The notes beneath the pieces were generated by a model. The model was not told where the DNA came from and did not search any database. It worked only from the letters and a program-made list of their open reading frames with translations. Of a DNA stretch of 38,952 nt, positions 15,930-24,524 are shown in pieces (position 1 is the first letter of the stretch; each line of letters opens with the position of its first letter). The position numbers and the translations under genes were made by a program. This DNA is from Bacteroidota bacterium (GTDB lineage Bacteria; Bacteroidota; Bacteroidia; Bacteroidales; WCHB1-69): the NCBI GenBank assembly GCA_029570835.1, contig JAKPTX010000230.1, forward strand, positions 1 to 38,952, read 5' to 3'.

Positions 15930-17555
15930 ATGAGTCGAATAAAAGAAGAACTAAAGGCTTTAGGGATTACTAATCCCGGTACGATTTATCTAAACATTTC
16001 TTATGATGAACTGTACAAACATGAAACAATGCCTGATTTGGAAGGGTACGAGAAAGCTTATCACACAAAATCAGGAGCTTTATCAGTGGATACCGGTGTA
16101 TTTACCGGACGTTCTCCAAAAGACAAATATGTTGTCATGGATGACCAAACCAAAAACACTGTTTGGTGGCATGATCCTAACAAAAAAGGATCAGACAATA
16201 AAGCTATCTCTAAAGAAATTTGGAATCATCTTAAACAGATTGGTATCAATCAACTTAACGGAAAGGATATCTACGTTATGGACCTATATGCGGGTGCCAA
16301 TGAGGATACCAGATTAAAAATCAGATTCATTTCCGAGGTTGCATGGCAGGCTCACTTTGTGAAAAATATGTTTATCAGACCTTCACAAGAGGAATTGGAA
16401 AACTTTGAACCTGATTTTATTCTTATCAACAGTTGTAAAGCTACCAATCCGCAATGGAAAGAACAAGGATTGAACAGTGAAGTATTTGTAGCCTTCAACA
16501 TCACTGAGAAAATGGGTGTTATAGGTGGTTCATGGTATGGTGGAGAAATGAAAAAGGGAATCTTCTCCATGATGAACTATTTCCTACCTTTGAAAAACAT
16601 TGCAGCTATGCACTGCTCTGCCAACCAAGGAAAAGATGGTAGAACTGCGATCTTCTTCGGTCTTTCAGGAACAGGTAAAACAACCTTATCTACAGACCCT
16701 GAAAGAGCATTAATCGGAGATGATGAACATGGTTGGGATGATCATGGTATTTTCAACTTCGAGGGTGGTTGCTATGCAAAATGTATTAACCTGTCTAAAG
16801 AAAATGAACCCGATATATATAATGCCATCAAAAGAGATGCGCTATTGGAGAACTTAGTCATTGATGAAGAAGGAAATATCGACTTTTCTTCAGATGCCAA
16901 GACTGAAAATACACGGGTTTCTTATCCTATTTACCACATCGAGAACATAGTAAAACCTAAATCAAAAGGGACTCACCCAAGCCATGTGATATTCTTGACC
17001 GCCGACGCTTTTGGTGTCCTCCCCCCTGTTTCTATTTTGTCAAAAGAACAAATGATGTATTATTTCCTCAGTGGATATACCGCTAAATTAGCGGGAACAG
17101 AACGTGGAATTGTTACCCCAACTCCTACTTTCTCCTCTTGCTTCGGAGCAGCATTCCTAACTTTACATCCTACCAAATATGCTGAAGTATTCGGAGCTAA
17201 AGTAGAAGAGCATAAAGCCACAGCTTATTTGGTGAATACGGGATGGATTGGTGGAGGATACGATTCAGGCGGAAAGAGAATTTCGATTAAAGATACCCGC
17301 AGAATCATCAATGCTATTTTGAATGATGAATTGATCGATGTAGAAACTGAAGTGGTTAGACCTTTCAATCTGACTATTCCTAAAGCAGTTAACGGAGTAA
17401 ATCCTGAAATATTAAATCCAATGAATAGTTGGAAAGATAAAGAAGCATTCAAAGAAACTGCAAATAAATTGGCTGCTTCTTTCATCAAAAACTTCGAAAC
17501 ATTTACAGACCAGGAAGATGGGCAAAAATTAGTTCCATTCGGACCTACTCTTTAA
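15930..17555 (+). CDS. pckA: Phosphoenolpyruvate carboxykinase (ATP)
   Basis: Reversible conversion of oxaloacetate and ATP to phosphoenolpyruvate, CO2 and ADP. In fermenting Bacteroidetes it often runs toward oxaloacetate and conserves ATP. The 541-residue protein has the substrate-binding arginine R61 in GRSPKDK, the kinase P-loop GLSGTGKTT (244-252), the metal-binding DDEHGWD (264-270) and a C-terminal nucleotide-binding NTGWIGG. Length is normal. It is a single-gene unit with its own -7 box and a strong downstream terminator. Succinate-propionate genes elsewhere in the window (the methylmalonyl-CoA decarboxylase cluster) suit a role in feeding C4 acids. Confidence 0.97.
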   Translation: MSRIKEELKALGITNPGTIYLNISYDELYKHETMPDLEGYEKAYHTKSGALSVDTGVFTGRSPKDKYVVMDDQTKNTVWWHDPNKKGSDNKAISKEIWNHLKQIGINQLNGKDIYVMDLYAGANEDTRLKIRFISEVAWQAHFVKNMFIRPSQEELENFEPDFILINSCKATNPQWKEQGLNSEVFVAFNITEKMGVIGGSWYGGEMKKGIFSMMNYFLPLKNIAAMHCSANQGKDGRTAIFFGLSGTGKTTLSTDPERALIGDDEHGWDDHGIFNFEGGCYAKCINLSKENEPDIYNAIKRDALLENLVIDEEGNIDFSSDAKTENTRVSYPIYHIENIVKPKSKGTHPSHVIFLTADAFGVLPPVSILSKEQMMYYFLSGYTAKLAGTERGIVTPTPTFSSCFGAAFLTLHPTKYAEVFGAKVEEHKATAYLVNTGWIGGGYDSGGKRISIKDTRRIINAILNDELIDVETEVVRPFNLTIPKAVNGVNPEILNPMNSWKDKEAFKETANKLAASFIKNFETFTDQEDGQKLVPFGPTL

Positions 17556-17570
17556 TCCGATACTTGGATA

Positions 17571-17602
17571 AAAAAAAGGGCTGCGTTGGCAGCCCTTTTT
17601 TT
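17571..17602. terminator. Bidirectional terminator between pckA and rpsA
   Basis: GGGCTGC pairs with GCAGCCC around a 4-base loop, with an A-run before and a T-run after. It serves both convergent genes. Confidence 0.92.
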
Positions 17603-17616
17603 ATTGATGAACTATT

Positions 17617-19707
17617 TTATTGTTCACTTTTTTCGAGATCTTCTTTTAAGTTTTGAAGAACATCTAAATCACCTAATGTTGTTTTTTCTACACTTTCATT
17701 CAACTTAGAGATTTCACTTTTTCTTCTTTTCTCTTCTGCTACATTCTTTTTCTCATCCTCGTCTCTTTCATCTTGCCAGATTTTTGAGTGAGAAAGTGTA
17801 ATCTTCTTAGCTTCTTTTGAAAATTCGATCACTTTGAACAACATTACTTCTTCCAACTTAGGATTGGATTTATCCTCTTTCATCATTCCACGGTTGAAAG
17901 CGAAACCTTCGATTCCATAAGGTAAAGCAATCACATAACCTTTATCATTTTGGCTGATTACTGTACCTTCGTGTACTGAATCAATAGTAAATACGGTTTC
18001 AAATACATCCCATGGATTTTCTTCCAATTGTTTATGTCCTAAACTTAAACGACGATTTTCTACATCCACTTCCAATACCACAACATCAATGGGGTCTCCA
18101 ATTTTTGTAAATTCAGCAGGGTGTTTGATCTTTTTAGACCAGGAAAGGTCTGAAATGTGGATTAACCCGTCAACTCCCTCTTCCATTTCAACAAAAATAC
18201 CAAAATTGGTGAAATTTCTAACTGTTGCTGTATATTTAGAATTCACAGGATATTTTTCAGTGATATTTTCCCATGGATCAGGAATCATCTGTTTCATACC
18301 CAACGACATCTTTCTTTCCTCTCTGTCAAGAGTTAACACAACTACTTCGACCTCATCCCCTACTTTAAGGAAGTCATGAGCTGTACGTAGGTGTTGTGAC
18401 CATGACATTTCTGAAACGTGTAATAATCCTTCAACACCCGGAAGAAGTTCAATAAATGCACCATAATCGGCAATCACTACAACTTTACCTTTTACTTTAT
18501 CACCCACTTTAAGGTTAGGATCCAAAGCGTCCCATGGATGTGGAAGTAATTGTTTTAGACCCAATGCAATACGTTTTTTGTTTTCATCAAAGTCCAAAAT
18601 AACAACATTGATCTTTTCATCCAATTGAACAATTTCGTCAGGGTGAATAATTCTTCCCCATGAAAGGTCGGTAATGTGGATCAAACCGTCAACTCCACCT
18701 AAATCGATAAACACACCGTAGCTGGTGATGTTCTTAACGGTACCTTCAAGAATTTGTCCTTTTTCAAGACGTGCAATAATATCTGCCTTTTGTGCTTCAA
18801 GCTCATCTTCGATTAAAGCTTTATGAGAAACTACCACGTTTTTATATTCGTGATTGATTTTCACCACTTTAAACTCCATGGTTTTATTCACATAGATATC
18901 ATAATCTCTGATCGGTTTCACATCAATTTGAGAACCGGGTAAGAATGCTTCAATACCGAATACATCAACTATCAAACCACCTTTAGTTCTGCACTTAACA
19001 TAACCGGTAATAATCTCTTGGTTATCATATGCCTGATTAACACGATTCCAGGATTGTAACAAGCGCGCTTTTTTATGAGAAAGTTGAAGTTGTCCTGATG
19101 CATCTTCTTGATTTTCAACATAAACTTCAATTTGATCTCCCACTTTCAGATCGGGGTTGTAACGCAACTCATTGGCAGAAATAACACCATCCGATTTGAA
19201 TCCGATATTCACAACAATCTCTCTTGAGTTAATGGAAACCACGGTTCCGTTTATCACTTCATTCTCATCAACCGATTTGAATGATCTGGTATATAACTCT
19301 TGATATCTTTCTTGTTCTTCAGCTGAATATTTGCTTCCTTTCTTTTCGATTGAATCCCAACTGAACTCATCTAGCGAAGGATAAGCACTTTCGAAAACTC
19401 TTTTTGGTCTTTCAGTAGTTGGTTGTTCAACTTCAGGTAGTTCTTCAGCTACTACTTCACTTACTGCTTCAGGTTCTTGTGGTTTCACTTCTTCCTGAAC
19501 TTCAGCTAGTACTTCTTGAACTTCACCTGCTACTTCCGGAGTTTCTTCCTTTACTTCAGGTGTTTCTACTACCACCTCTTGAATTTCTTCAACCGCTTCC
19601 GGTGTTTCTTGTACTGTTTCCGGAGTCTCACTTACCACTTCCGGTGTTTCATTTACTGCTTCCGGAGTAGGTTCTCCTTCACTGTTTTTTAATATTTCTT
19701 CTGACAT
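17617..19707 (-). CDS. rpsA: Ribosomal protein S1 with acidic heptapeptide extension
   Basis: RNA-binding protein that helps mRNA bind the 30S subunit. Six S1 (OB-fold) domains can be followed at about residues 150-215, 233-297, 318-386, 403-473, 490-560 and 577-645; the third to fifth carry the classic GVFIDLGGVDGLIHITDLSW-type core. At 696 residues it is roughly 100 longer than common Bacteroidetes S1. The excess is an N-terminal acidic region (1-95) with nine TPEVVxE heptads. The -7 box lies ~100 bases upstream and a small hairpin sits just before the ATG, which could be an autoregulation site. Confidence 0.95.
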   Translation of the reverse strand: MSEEILKNSEGEPTPEAVNETPEVVSETPETVQETPEAVEEIQEVVVETPEVKEETPEVAGEVQEVLAEVQEEVKPQEPEAVSEVVAEELPEVEQPTTERPKRVFESAYPSLDEFSWDSIEKKGSKYSAEEQERYQELYTRSFKSVDENEVINGTVVSINSREIVVNIGFKSDGVISANELRYNPDLKVGDQIEVYVENQEDASGQLQLSHKKARLLQSWNRVNQAYDNQEIITGYVKCRTKGGLIVDVFGIEAFLPGSQIDVKPIRDYDIYVNKTMEFKVVKINHEYKNVVVSHKALIEDELEAQKADIIARLEKGQILEGTVKNITSYGVFIDLGGVDGLIHITDLSWGRIIHPDEIVQLDEKINVVILDFDENKKRIALGLKQLLPHPWDALDPNLKVGDKVKGKVVVIADYGAFIELLPGVEGLLHVSEMSWSQHLRTAHDFLKVGDEVEVVVLTLDREERKMSLGMKQMIPDPWENITEKYPVNSKYTATVRNFTNFGIFVEMEEGVDGLIHISDLSWSKKIKHPAEFTKIGDPIDVVVLEVDVENRRLSLGHKQLEENPWDVFETVFTIDSVHEGTVISQNDKGYVIALPYGIEGFAFNRGMMKEDKSNPKLEEVMLFKVIEFSKEAKKITLSHSKIWQDERDEDEKKNVAEEKRRKSEISKLNESVEKTTLGDLDVLQNLKEDLEKSEQ
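19480..19668 (-). repeat. Nine 21-bp repeats encoding TPEVVxE heptapeptides in rpsA
   Basis: Codons 14-76 encode an unbroken run of nine 7-residue units: TPEAVNE, TPEVVSE, TPETVQE, TPEAVEE, IQEVVVE, TPEVKEE, TPEVAGE, VQEVLAE, VQEEVKP. The pattern is P at 2, E at 3, hydrophobic at 5 and usually E at 7. Confidence 0.9.
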
Positions 19708-19715
19708 TTTTTACT

Positions 19716-19731
19716 GATTTGCGAGCAAATC
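19716..19731 (-). promoter_or_regulatory. Hairpin directly before the rpsA start
   Basis: GATTTG pairs with CAAATC around a 4-base loop and ends 8 bases before the ATG. It covers the position where a ribosome-binding site would lie. A regulatory role, for example S1 autoregulation, is inference. Confidence 0.4.
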
Positions 19732-19806
19732 ATAATTTTTAATAGGTTTAACATGAGGTTAACTTTCTGAATATCAAACCAAAGAGCCTCATTTGATTTG
19801 AGCCTG

Positions 19807-19814
19807 CAAAATTA
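19807..19814 (-). promoter_or_regulatory. -7 box of the rpsA promoter
   Basis: The minus strand reads TAATTTTG (TAnnTTTG), about 100 bases before the ATG. Confidence 0.55.
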
Positions 19815-19883
19815 CATAAAAATCTAATACAACCCTACACTTTTTTGATAAATTGTTAGTAATTTTATTTTTTTCTCTTTTTT

Positions 19884-19951
19884 GAAATAAAAATAAAAGG
19901 GGGGCAGAATTTGAGGTGTCTCTTTTATTATTCCATCACCCCACTCTGGAA
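19884..19951 (-). repeat. ~70-bp dispersed element, copy C
   Basis: Read on the minus strand it has TTCCAGAGTGGGG, a 30-base middle, TCTGCCCCCC and a tail TTTTATTTTTATTTC identical to copy A. AATAAAAG and CTTTTATT can pair, so it may end the transcript of the upstream FN3 gene. Confidence 0.8.
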
Positions 19952-19980
19952 TATGATAGCTTTTTACCTATGCAGGATCA

Positions 19981-20015
19981 ATTACGAATTAAGAATTACG
20001 AATTACGAATTACGA
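19981..20015. repeat. 7-bp tandem array ATTACGA, five units
   Basis: Four ATTACGA units and one ATTAAGA run to within five bases of the FN3 gene stop. Phased as GAATTAC the unit begins with GAA, as in the other heptamer arrays. Confidence 0.9.
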
Positions 20016-20019
20016 AACG

Positions 20020-22725
20020 CTACTGTTTCACAAAACGCTTAGATATCTGCCCTTGTTCAGTAGTTAAGCGCACAAGATAAACACCTGATGCAAAATGACT
20101 TACATCAATAGTTGTGATCTCTTCTTCAATAGACAATACCCGCATTAATCTGCCATACATATCATAAATATGACACTCGGTTGCTCCCAAGAAATCCCTA
20201 TCTATCTTCAAATCAATAAGATACTGAGTTGGATTGGGATAAAGTGTCACATATTTTGACAATTCATTCTCATCAATAACTACAGTTGCAAAAGGGATAG
20301 GTGTAGTAAACCAACTCTCTCCCGATGAACAGATTGCTTTGACCCTCACATGATAGTGAGAACCACTTTGTAATCCGGTCATCGTATATGAGTTTGTATC
20401 AACTGTTACAGTTGTCCAGTTCGTTGCAGAAACCAACTTATAGGCCACTTGCCATGAAGTTTCAGTTCCTCCGGCTGTCCAAGTAGCGGTTGCAGACCGA
20501 TCTGTTATATTAGTCACTTGCAAATCAGTAGGTAGCAAGCAACTTTGATTCGCAGTAATGTTGTCAATGGCTGCAGGGGGTTGACGAACCGTATAATAAT
20601 CATTTTTCCAGCAGAAGTAAAGTCTCTTCGTTTGACCGGAATAATCAGCTGCCGGTAGAATATAAGATTCACTTTGCCATGAAGTCTGAGCACCCATAAT
20701 CGTAGCCAATGCTGTAGCAGTATAATTAGGCGGGTTGACTATACCTGTACAATTAGCAACAGGCATAACTGGATTACCAATATATACGTTAAAATAGTCA
20801 TAATAGGTATTAAGATAAACTTCACCATTAGACTTCCAATCAAAGCTTAAAACATAATCTGATGTAGAAGGAGTGAAATAAATATCTTTAAACGCCCAAA
20901 CTACAGCTGAACTGCCACCATACGAATTTGTAACTCCATTGTCAATGGATATATACAATCCATTACTTCCACCGGGTGTATTATTCACTCCCGCTGCATT
21001 ACCAATATACCAATTGGAACCGGAAGGATTATTTGCAAAAGTAAATCCCGATGGTGTCTCAAAGTCAATAGTAAATGGTACGTCTACAGGAATTTGAACC
21101 GTACAGAAAGTTTGTTTTAGAGACCAGTTACTTGTCTCTCCTGAAGCACAAATGGTTCTAACATAAAAGTCATAACAAGTCGATCCGGTTAATCCGGTAA
21201 GTGTAACGGAATGAGTAGTCAGTGGGAGAATCGTTCCGGTACCTTGAACAAAGCCTGTTTCTCCGTATTCTATTTCCCAGGTATTACCTGACGAAGAACC
21301 GACCCAATCGATATCAGCTGTAGTAGTAGTAACGTTAGAATAACTAATTCCGACAGGGGGTACACACCCTGATGTTCCAATAATGGAAACGTTATCAAGA
21401 TACCATGCGTCGATATAACTATGTTCTCCATCAATTACCCATGCAAAATAGAGTGAGTCCGCCAAAGGTGCAAACTGAAACGTTTGCGTTGTGGGAGCAA
21501 TATAACCACCTGTATGAGAGAATGGAAGATCTGTCCATGTTAGTAAGTCCGGACTACATTGTACCTTGATCAAAGTTCCTGGTATATTAATGCTATACAA
21601 GTGTTTAAAAGATAAAGTAGCCACTGCGACGTTATCAAAACGAATTAATGGAGAGATGAGACGCGATACTGCCGGGTCCATTCCTCCCCCTCCTCCTACC
21701 ATCTCCCCGGCACTTCCACCGGCTTGATAACCATTGGGAGAGTGATACCATACTCCTACTGACGATCCTCCCGAATAGGTTTGTGTCCAACAATAAGGTA
21801 AAGGTGAAGTTGTAAAATTTTCCGAATAGGGTAATGTACATGTTGCACAAGGAGTACCAAAACCGGCTCTAAAGGACCACATACTGCTGTCACTAACATC
21901 ACACATAGCTCTCACACGAACCTCGTAGGCTGTAGCAGGATTAAGACCGGTCAATGTAAATGGATTAGTAGATGCCTGCACTACAGTACCTGTAGTAAAT
22001 CCGGGAACACCATACTCTACCTCCCAATCTGTCACTTCATTGTCAGAACCCCATGCTATAGTAGCAGTTGAGGAACTAACAGAGAGTAAATGGACGTTAC
22101 TTGGCTGAGGACAACTTTCACGAAAATAGATCTGTACATTAGGCAAAGTAGAAACCAGCAATCCGGGGAAAGGGTTAACCGGATTAGGAATAGGATTACC
22201 TTGATTTGTAGATAATCCCCTATTTGTTCCTACATCAGTTGATGTAAAATAGACGGAAGAACTCCATCCTTCCGTTACTTCATTGACAGCTATAACTAAA
22301 TTATCCACTCCATTATACCCGAATGGTTGATCTAACCGAACCTCAATCCACCCGCCACTGGTTGGAACAAAAATATCCCCATCAAAAACTTCGGTTAAAT
22401 CAGCTAAAGCAACCCAATCAGTAGCACTTGAAAAAACTGTTTTGGATGTGTTCCCTATATAGATTTTCCAATGCGTTGCAGATGATAAACTTGTATTCCA
22501 CTCCCTATGCCAGCACAATTTAGTAATGGAATCGTACGTACTATTCCAACCTCCACTCTCCAGCTCAGACTTTAAGACAATATGCTGAGTATAGGAATAG
22601 GCATGAAATGTACTAAACGGGATCGTAGATTGTATGGTTGTTCCATGGGTCGTTTGAACCATTTGCGCATTAACAAAACCAAAGTACAATAAGGCAACTA
22701 AGAAAAAAAACAATCGTTTTTTCAT
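20020..22725 (-). CDS. Secreted fibronectin-III protein with type IX secretion tail
   Basis: A 901-residue surface or secreted protein; no catalytic motif is visible. It starts with a signal peptide (MKKRLFFFLVALLYFGFVNA), has three fibronectin-III domains (begins CPQPSNVHLL, CVPPVGISYS and CLLPTDLQVT) separated by two jelly-roll or MAM-like segments (YCWTQTYSGGS; DFETPSGFTFANNPSG), and ends in a type-A sorting domain (LYPNPTQYLIDLKI, YDMYGRLMRV, GVYLVRLTT, KRFVKQ). I chose the internal ATG because the upstream in-frame ATG (22779) precedes the -7 box and codes for no signal peptide. Likely roles are adhesion or substrate binding, exported through the type IX pathway. Confidence 0.9.
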   Translation of the reverse strand: MKKRLFFFLVALLYFGFVNAQMVQTTHGTTIQSTIPFSTFHAYSYTQHIVLKSELESGGWNSTYDSITKLCWHREWNTSLSSATHWKIYIGNTSKTVFSSATDWVALADLTEVFDGDIFVPTSGGWIEVRLDQPFGYNGVDNLVIAVNEVTEGWSSSVYFTSTDVGTNRGLSTNQGNPIPNPVNPFPGLLVSTLPNVQIYFRESCPQPSNVHLLSVSSSTATIAWGSDNEVTDWEVEYGVPGFTTGTVVQASTNPFTLTGLNPATAYEVRVRAMCDVSDSSMWSFRAGFGTPCATCTLPYSENFTTSPLPYCWTQTYSGGSSVGVWYHSPNGYQAGGSAGEMVGGGGGMDPAVSRLISPLIRFDNVAVATLSFKHLYSINIPGTLIKVQCSPDLLTWTDLPFSHTGGYIAPTTQTFQFAPLADSLYFAWVIDGEHSYIDAWYLDNVSIIGTSGCVPPVGISYSNVTTTTADIDWVGSSSGNTWEIEYGETGFVQGTGTILPLTTHSVTLTGLTGSTCYDFYVRTICASGETSNWSLKQTFCTVQIPVDVPFTIDFETPSGFTFANNPSGSNWYIGNAAGVNNTPGGSNGLYISIDNGVTNSYGGSSAVVWAFKDIYFTPSTSDYVLSFDWKSNGEVYLNTYYDYFNVYIGNPVMPVANCTGIVNPPNYTATALATIMGAQTSWQSESYILPAADYSGQTKRLYFCWKNDYYTVRQPPAAIDNITANQSCLLPTDLQVTNITDRSATATWTAGGTETSWQVAYKLVSATNWTTVTVDTNSYTMTGLQSGSHYHVRVKAICSSGESWFTTPIPFATVVIDENELSKYVTLYPNPTQYLIDLKIDRDFLGATECHIYDMYGRLMRVLSIEEEITTIDVSHFASGVYLVRLTTEQGQISKRFVKQ

Positions 22726-22753
22726 ATTGAACAGGGCTTTTGTTTTACAATTG

Positions 22754-22761
22754 CAAATGTA
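22754..22761 (-). promoter_or_regulatory. -7 box of the FN3 protein gene
   Basis: The minus strand reads TACATTTG (TAnnTTTG), 28 bases before the chosen ATG and inside the longer possible reading frame, which supports the shorter start. Confidence 0.6.
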
Positions 22762-22812
22762 TAGTTTTTTTGTTAACAATCAACACACAACCGAATTCCA
22801 AAAGGAATAATA

Positions 22813-22872
22813 TTACCGAGTGGGGTGATAGATTTGGGTAAAAGGTAAGTCTTGTCTGCCCCCCTTTTTTTT
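22813..22872 (+). repeat. ~70-bp dispersed element, copy D
   Basis: TTACCGAGTGGGG, 29 bases, TCTGCCCCCC and a T-run. The 5' block differs slightly (ACCGAG for CCAGAG). AAAAGG and CCTTTT can pair. A heptamer array follows ten bases later. Confidence 0.75.
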
Positions 22873-22881
22873 AAAAAATCA

Positions 22882-22909
22882 GAAATAAGAAATTAGAAAT
22901 AAGAAATTA
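22882..22909. repeat. 7-bp tandem array GAAATAA/GAAATTA, four units
   Basis: GAAATAA and GAAATTA alternate twice, giving 28 bases with a strict 7-bp period. The following 22910-22996 stretch is AT-rich without a supported gene. Confidence 0.85.
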
Positions 22910-22996
22910 GATATGTAGATCATAACATCCTGTAAATCAATTATATCAAGAAAGAATAACGTTCTAAAAAACTGAATAATTCTAAGTTTATCACCC

Positions 22997-23017
22997 CGTA
23001 ATTCGTAATTCGTAATT
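22997..23017. repeat. 7-bp tandem array CGTAATT, three units
   Basis: Three perfect CGTAATT units. On the other strand this is the same GAATTAC heptamer as at 19981-20015 and 33183-33203. Confidence 0.85.
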
Positions 23018-23024
23018 GAAAAAT

Positions 23025-23052
23025 TTCCGCCTTCCGCCTTCAACCTTCCGCC
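23025..23052. repeat. 7-bp tandem array TTCCGCC, four units
   Basis: TTCCGCC, TTCCGCC, TTCAACC, TTCCGCC. The period is again seven, and the reverse strand phases as GAAGGCG. It lies 7 bases after the CGTAATT array. Confidence 0.85.
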
Positions 23053-23055
23053 TTC

Positions 23056-23092
23056 AAAAAAGGGCTATCTCGAAATGAAACAGCCCCTTTTA
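23056..23092 (-). terminator. Terminator after the four-gene oxidoreductase operon
   Basis: On the minus strand AAAAGGGGCT and AGCCCTTTTTT pair (one bulge), extended weakly through GTTTC/GAGAT. It lies 20 bases past the last stop. Confidence 0.8.
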
Positions 23093-23111
23093 AACTTAAT
23101 TTATACTCATG

Positions 23112-23663
23112 TTACAGTACATGAATGGGAACAAGAATCTCCTTTCCAACTTCTACTGCCTTTTCATTATCAGGAATCAATTTATGGTGTCTTTCCGGTA
23201 AAGATTTTTCCAATCCTTTTCTTAAAAACTCGGGATTAATAACCGGTTTAAGTTTTAAGAAACCGCCCAACATAATCATATTAGACAATCTTGCATTACC
23301 CAATTCTAAAGATTTATCTGTACCGGCAACCTGATAGATGCTGATATCTTTCCGTGTGGGATGTGCACTGATTCCATTGGGATCATAAATTAACAAACCA
23401 CCCGGTTTAACACTATTTTCAAATTTATCCATCGATTGTTGATTCAGGATAATCGCTGTATCAAACTGGTTTAACGTTGGAGAGTTAATTCTTTCATCAC
23501 TGATGATTACAGTAACGTTAGAAGTACCGCCTCTCATTTCTGGTCCGTAAGATGGCATCCAACTCACCTCTTTATTTTGCATTGCTCCGGAGTATGCGAG
23601 AATTTTGCCCATAGACAATACACCTTGTCCTCCAAACCCTGCTATAATTATTTCTTCAGTCAT
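23112..23663 (-). CDS. 2-oxoacid:ferredoxin oxidoreductase, gamma subunit
   Basis: Gamma subunit of an enzyme that converts a 2-oxoacid and CoA to acyl-CoA, CO2 and reduced ferredoxin. The 183-residue product has the family's GFGGQGVLSMG (9-19) and the SYGPEMRGGTSNVTV motif (about 38-52). Its gene is the last of a ferredoxin-alpha-beta-gamma series transcribed on the minus strand and is followed by a terminator. Substrate cannot be read from this subunit; 2-oxoglutarate and branched-chain 2-oxoacids are the usual candidates for this gene order. Confidence 0.93.
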   Translation of the reverse strand: MTEEIIIAGFGGQGVLSMGKILAYSGAMQNKEVSWMPSYGPEMRGGTSNVTVIISDERINSPTLNQFDTAIILNQQSMDKFENSVKPGGLLIYDPNGISAHPTRKDISIYQVAGTDKSLELGNARLSNMIMLGGFLKLKPVINPEFLRKGLEKSLPERHHKLIPDNEKAVEVGKEILVPIHVL

Positions 23664-23725
23664 ATTATTTTATTTTTTAAATTATACAATAGTTATAAGA
23701 TTCAATTAATCACTCGTGTATTAAT

Positions 23726-24496
23726 CTATTCTTTTTCTGGAACTTTAAGATCACCTAAAGGATAGAATGGCAACATATTTTCCTCTAACCATTCGTTAGC
23801 TTTAACAGGTGACATTTTCCATCCTGAGTTACAGTTGGAGACAATCTCAACGAATGAAACTCCTTTGTTCAATTTTTGATATTCAAAAGCTTGACGAATC
23901 GCTCTTTTAGCTTTACGAACCAAAGCAGGAGTATAAACAGCTTGTCTGGTTACATAATAAGTTCCGGGTAATTGAGCCACCAATTCAGTAATTTTCAATG
24001 GGTGTCCATTAAACTGTTGTTCTCTTCCGTATGGTGAAGTAGAGGTAACCATTCCTTCAAGAGTGGTAGGAGCCATTTGTCCTCCGGTCATACCATAAAT
24101 TCCGTTATTAACGAAAATAATGGTAATATTTTCACCTCTGTTACAAGCATGAATTGTTTCACCGGTACCAATCGCTGCCAAGTCACCATCACCTTGGTAA
24201 GTAAATACAAATTTCTCAGGTCTTAAACGTTTCATTGCAGTAGCTAATGCAGGAGCTCTTCCGTGAGCAGCCTCAACGATGTCCACGTCAAAATAATTGT
24301 AAGCCAATACTGCACAACCAACAGGAGCTACACCCAAAGTTTCACTCTGAATCCCCATCTCTTCAATTACCTCAGCTACCAGTTTATGAGTAGTCCCGTG
24401 ACCACAACCTGGACAAAAGTGCATAACTGTATCAGTCAAAACTTTCGTTTTTTTATACACTAAATTTTCGGGTTTTATAATTTCTTCTCTAGTCAT
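23726..24496 (-). CDS. 2-oxoacid:ferredoxin oxidoreductase, beta (TPP-binding) subunit
   Basis: Binds thiamine diphosphate and one [4Fe-4S] cluster and carries out the decarboxylation step. In the 256 residues I see candidate cluster ligands C28 and C31 (CPGCGHG), C61 (PVGCAV) and C222 (SNCNSGW). The TPP/Mg motif is GDGDLAAIG (102-110) ending in NN (130-131). The short beta type, with a separate ferredoxin gene and separate gamma gene, marks the four-subunit KGOR/VOR layout. It is flanked by the alpha gene 28 bases upstream and the gamma gene 62 bases downstream. Confidence 0.94.
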   Translation of the reverse strand: MTREEIIKPENLVYKKTKVLTDTVMHFCPGCGHGTTHKLVAEVIEEMGIQSETLGVAPVGCAVLAYNYFDVDIVEAAHGRAPALATAMKRLRPEKFVFTYQGDGDLAAIGTGETIHACNRGENITIIFVNNGIYGMTGGQMAPTTLEGMVTSTSPYGREQQFNGHPLKITELVAQLPGTYYVTRQAVYTPALVRKAKRAIRQAFEYQKLNKGVSFVEIVSNCNSGWKMSPVKANEWLEENMLPFYPLGDLKVPEKE

Positions 24497-24524
24497 ATTA
24501 TTTTTTATTTTTTATGATTAACAA

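Noticed and set aside
19419-19670. Leucine/valine-rich open frame opposite the S1 N-terminus
   Set aside because: It is the antisense shadow of the TPEVVxE repeats and would be an almost pure Leu/Val/Pro protein.
22726-22779. 18-residue N-terminal extension of the FN3 protein
   Set aside because: The extension spans the -7 box and would bury the signal peptide.
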